From assembly GCA_025999255.1 (NCBI GenBank), contig BNXB01000074.1, positions 1 through 6,109 of the forward strand: a DNA stretch of 6,109 nt, in the 5' to 3' direction. Positions within the stretch are counted from its first letter, which is position 1. Each line of letters opens with the position of its first letter. The DNA is from Bacteroidia bacterium (GTDB lineage Bacteria > Bacteroidota > Bacteroidia > Bacteroidales > Azobacteroidaceae). The translations under genes and the position numbers were made by a program. The notes below the pieces were generated by a model that was not told where the DNA came from, ran no database searches, and saw only the letters and a program-made list of their open reading frames with translations. Shown here piece after piece: positions 4,571-6,109 of the stretch.

Positions 4571-6109
4571 AATTCGCATTATCAACAAATATAAAAACCG
4601 TACAGTTCAATGATTTTCAATACATTGTAACTTCAAATTCCCGCCGAGTTCTTGGCAGTTTAATTGCTGATTATAATTCGGGGATTCATTGCTTTACTTT
4701 GGTGGGAACTTATGGCACAGGAAAATCAAGTTTCTTGGCGGCGTTGGAAAGAGATTTGTTGCTGAATACTAAATCTTTGTTTGAAAATAAAGGACAATTT
4801 AATGGGTATGCGAAATTTCAAGCACTCAATATCGTAGGGGATTACAACACGCTTTCCAATCTTTTGAATGAAGAATTGGAAAGTAGCACAGCAAACACGA
4901 AAGAGTTTTTTTCTCGCCTTGAACAGAGATTGAACGAGCATAAAAAGAAAAATGAATTTCTTTTGCTCGTGATTGACGAGTTCGGTAAAATACTCGAACA
5001 CGCCGCAAACCACAATCCCGAAAAAGAGTTGTATTTTTTGCAACAGTTAGCAGAGTTCGTCAATCATTCTAAACACGACAATATCATTTTAATCACGACT
5101 TTACACCAAAGTTTCGGGGCATACTCGAAAAAACTTACCGAGCAACAACGCAACGAATGGGAAAAAGTAAAAGGTCGTTTTAAAGAAATTGTTTTCAGTG
5201 AGCCGGTTGAGCAACTTCTGCATTTAGCCGCAGCACAAATTGAGAAATCAAGCAAAAATATTGTATCTGAAAAGAATTTTGAAACACTTTTCAATTTAGC
5301 AAAACAGACAAAATTCATTAACAACGATTTAGATATTGCTGTTGCGAAAAAACTTTATCCGCTTGATATTTTTTCGGCGGTTGTTCTCACATATTCTATT
5401 CAGCGATACGGACAAAATGAACGCTCGCTATTTTCGTTTTTAAGTTCCAAAGACAATAATTCAATCAATAAATTTGCACCGACCACCACTCAAACCTACA
5501 ATTTATCAAATGTTTATGATTATATCATTTATAACTTTTACTCTTATTTGTCAGAAGTAAATGCTGATTCTACAAATTGGCGGGCAATTCGGGTAGCATT
5601 AGAACGAGTTGAGGGATATTTGGAAGTTGAAAAAATTGATAATGCGAGCAAAATTGTAAAGACAATCGGTTTGTGCAATCTGTTTGGCAATGCTATCAAT
5701 TTTGATGAAACCTCTTTGTGTCAATACGCAAAATTAGCGTTGAATATTCCAAATCCCGAAGTTGTAATCAATGAACTTGAAAGTCTGAAAATCATTCGTT
5801 TCGCAAAGTATAAATCGCAGTATATTATTTTTGAAGGCACTGATGTAAATATCGAAGATGAACTTTACAAAGCGGCGGGGCAAGTCTCGCGCCCGATTGA
5901 CTTTGTTGATGATTTGAATGTATTTTTTGAATTTAAGGTAGTGCAGGCAAACGCTTCGTTTTATAAAACGGGAACGCCGCGTTTCTTTGAGTTCGTCCTC
6001 TCAAATCAGGCACAAACATTAATCCCTGCAAATGATATTGACGGTTATATAAATCTTGTTTTTGCAAATTCAACAGACAGCAAAGAACAAATAATTGAAA
6101 CCTCAAAAA
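4567..6109 (+). CDS. sspC: P-loop ATPase, probable SspC-like partner (3' end beyond window)
   Basis: The frame opens at ATG 4567, overlapping the stop of the DUF4007 gene by 4 bp, and stays open for 514 codons to the right edge. A Walker A motif GTYGTGKSS lies at 47-55 and a Walker B motif FLLLVIDEFGK at 131-141 (Asp137, Glu138). A sensor-1-like ILITTLHQ follows at about 174-181, and KVKGRFKEI just after could supply an arginine finger. These are features of an AAA+/STAND-like ATPase core in the first 230 residues. Then comes a long region without a motif I recognise, with helical segments such as EPVEQLLHLAAAQI (212-225). No membrane segment is seen. Being coupled to a DUF4007 gene suggests SspC, the ATPase of the Ssp system, which would power or license DNA sulfur insertion. 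BrxC-like ATPases of BREX are the main alternative; they are much longer, and the missing end prevents a length test. AT content is visibly higher than in mobA/mobB. Confidence 0.8.
   Translation, partial: MKFALSTNIKTVQFNDFQYIVTSNSRRVLGSLIADYNSGIHCFTLVGTYGTGKSSFLAALERDLLLNTKSLFENKGQFNGYAKFQALNIVGDYNTLSNLLNEELESSTANTKEFFSRLEQRLNEHKKKNEFLLLVIDEFGKILEHAANHNPEKELYFLQQLAEFVNHSKHDNIILITTLHQSFGAYSKKLTEQQRNEWEKVKGRFKEIVFSEPVEQLLHLAAAQIEKSSKNIVSEKNFETLFNLAKQTKFINNDLDIAVAKKLYPLDIFSAVVLTYSIQRYGQNERSLFSFLSSKDNNSINKFAPTTTQTYNLSNVYDYIIYNFYSYLSEVNADSTNWRAIRVALERVEGYLEVEKIDNASKIVKTIGLCNLFGNAINFDETSLCQYAKLALNIPNPEVVINELESLKIIRFAKYKSQYIIFEGTDVNIEDELYKAAGQVSRPIDFVDDLNVFFEFKVVQANASFYKTGTPRFFEFVLSNQAQTLIPANDIDGYINLVFANSTDSKEQIIETSK

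Noticed and set aside
4726..5324. Minus-strand open frames opposite the ATPase gene
   Set aside because: They are antisense to the Walker motif region, and the products are rich in Phe/Cys/Ser as expected for shadows of AT-rich coding DNA.
1..6109. CRISPR array, tRNA, rRNA or insertion sequence
   Set aside because: No regularly spaced repeats, tRNA-like cloverleaf, rRNA sequence, transposase or terminal inverted repeats were seen.

Overview
The window looks like part of a Bacteroidetes mobilizable or conjugative element (IME/ICE) with the start of an anti-phage cargo module. Support for the host group comes from protein families almost confined to Bacteroidetes mobile DNA (DUF3876, DUF3408, MobA/MobB of the Bacteroides type, small excisionase-like HTH proteins). 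Promoter elements of the TAnnTTTG type, with mostly A-rich instead of Shine-Dalgarno leaders, agree with this. No integrase, type IV secretion gene or element end is visible.

Layout: (1) 1-1091, minus strand: a tight four-gene operon, in reading order DUF3408 protein, HTH protein, DUF3876 protein and a second HTH-type gene cut by the left edge. (2) 1092-1456: a 365-bp non-coding region between divergent transcripts. Its left half has palindromic GCATNNATGC sites next to the minus operon. Its right half is packed with hairpins and is the best candidate for the origin of transfer (oriT) and/or a structured leader of mobA. (3) 1457-3102, plus strand: mobA (accessory relaxosome protein) overlapping mobB (relaxase with an HxD...HxH metal motif). 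(4) 3103-3435, minus strand: a third excisionase-like HTH gene, convergent with mobB across a shared hairpin terminator. (5) 3436-3703: a divergent control region with a -7 element for each direction, an imperfect palindrome at the presumed HTH start site, and a tandem G-rich 21-bp-period repeat. (6) 3704-6109, plus strand: a DUF4007 protein translationally coupled (ATGA overlap) to a P-loop ATPase that runs off the right edge.

The DUF4007-ATPase pair matches, to the best of my recollection, the sspB-sspC part of the Ssp single-stranded DNA phosphorothioation/phage-defence system. In that system a cysteine desulfurase (SspA), a DUF4007 nickase (SspB), an ATPase (SspC) and a PAPS-reductase-like protein (SspD) put sulfur into the DNA backbone, and SspE or SspFGH restrict unmodified DNA. 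SspD and any restriction gene would lie beyond the right edge, so the assignment is an inference from two genes. A type 4 BREX or another PAPS-reductase-linked defence locus remains possible.

The simplest reading is that the mobilization module carries the element between cells, the DUF3408/HTH/DUF3876 operon handles excision or regulation, and the HTH gene at 3103-3435 separates the transfer module from the cargo and may help control it. The cargo is visibly more AT-rich than the left part, consistent with a separate origin.
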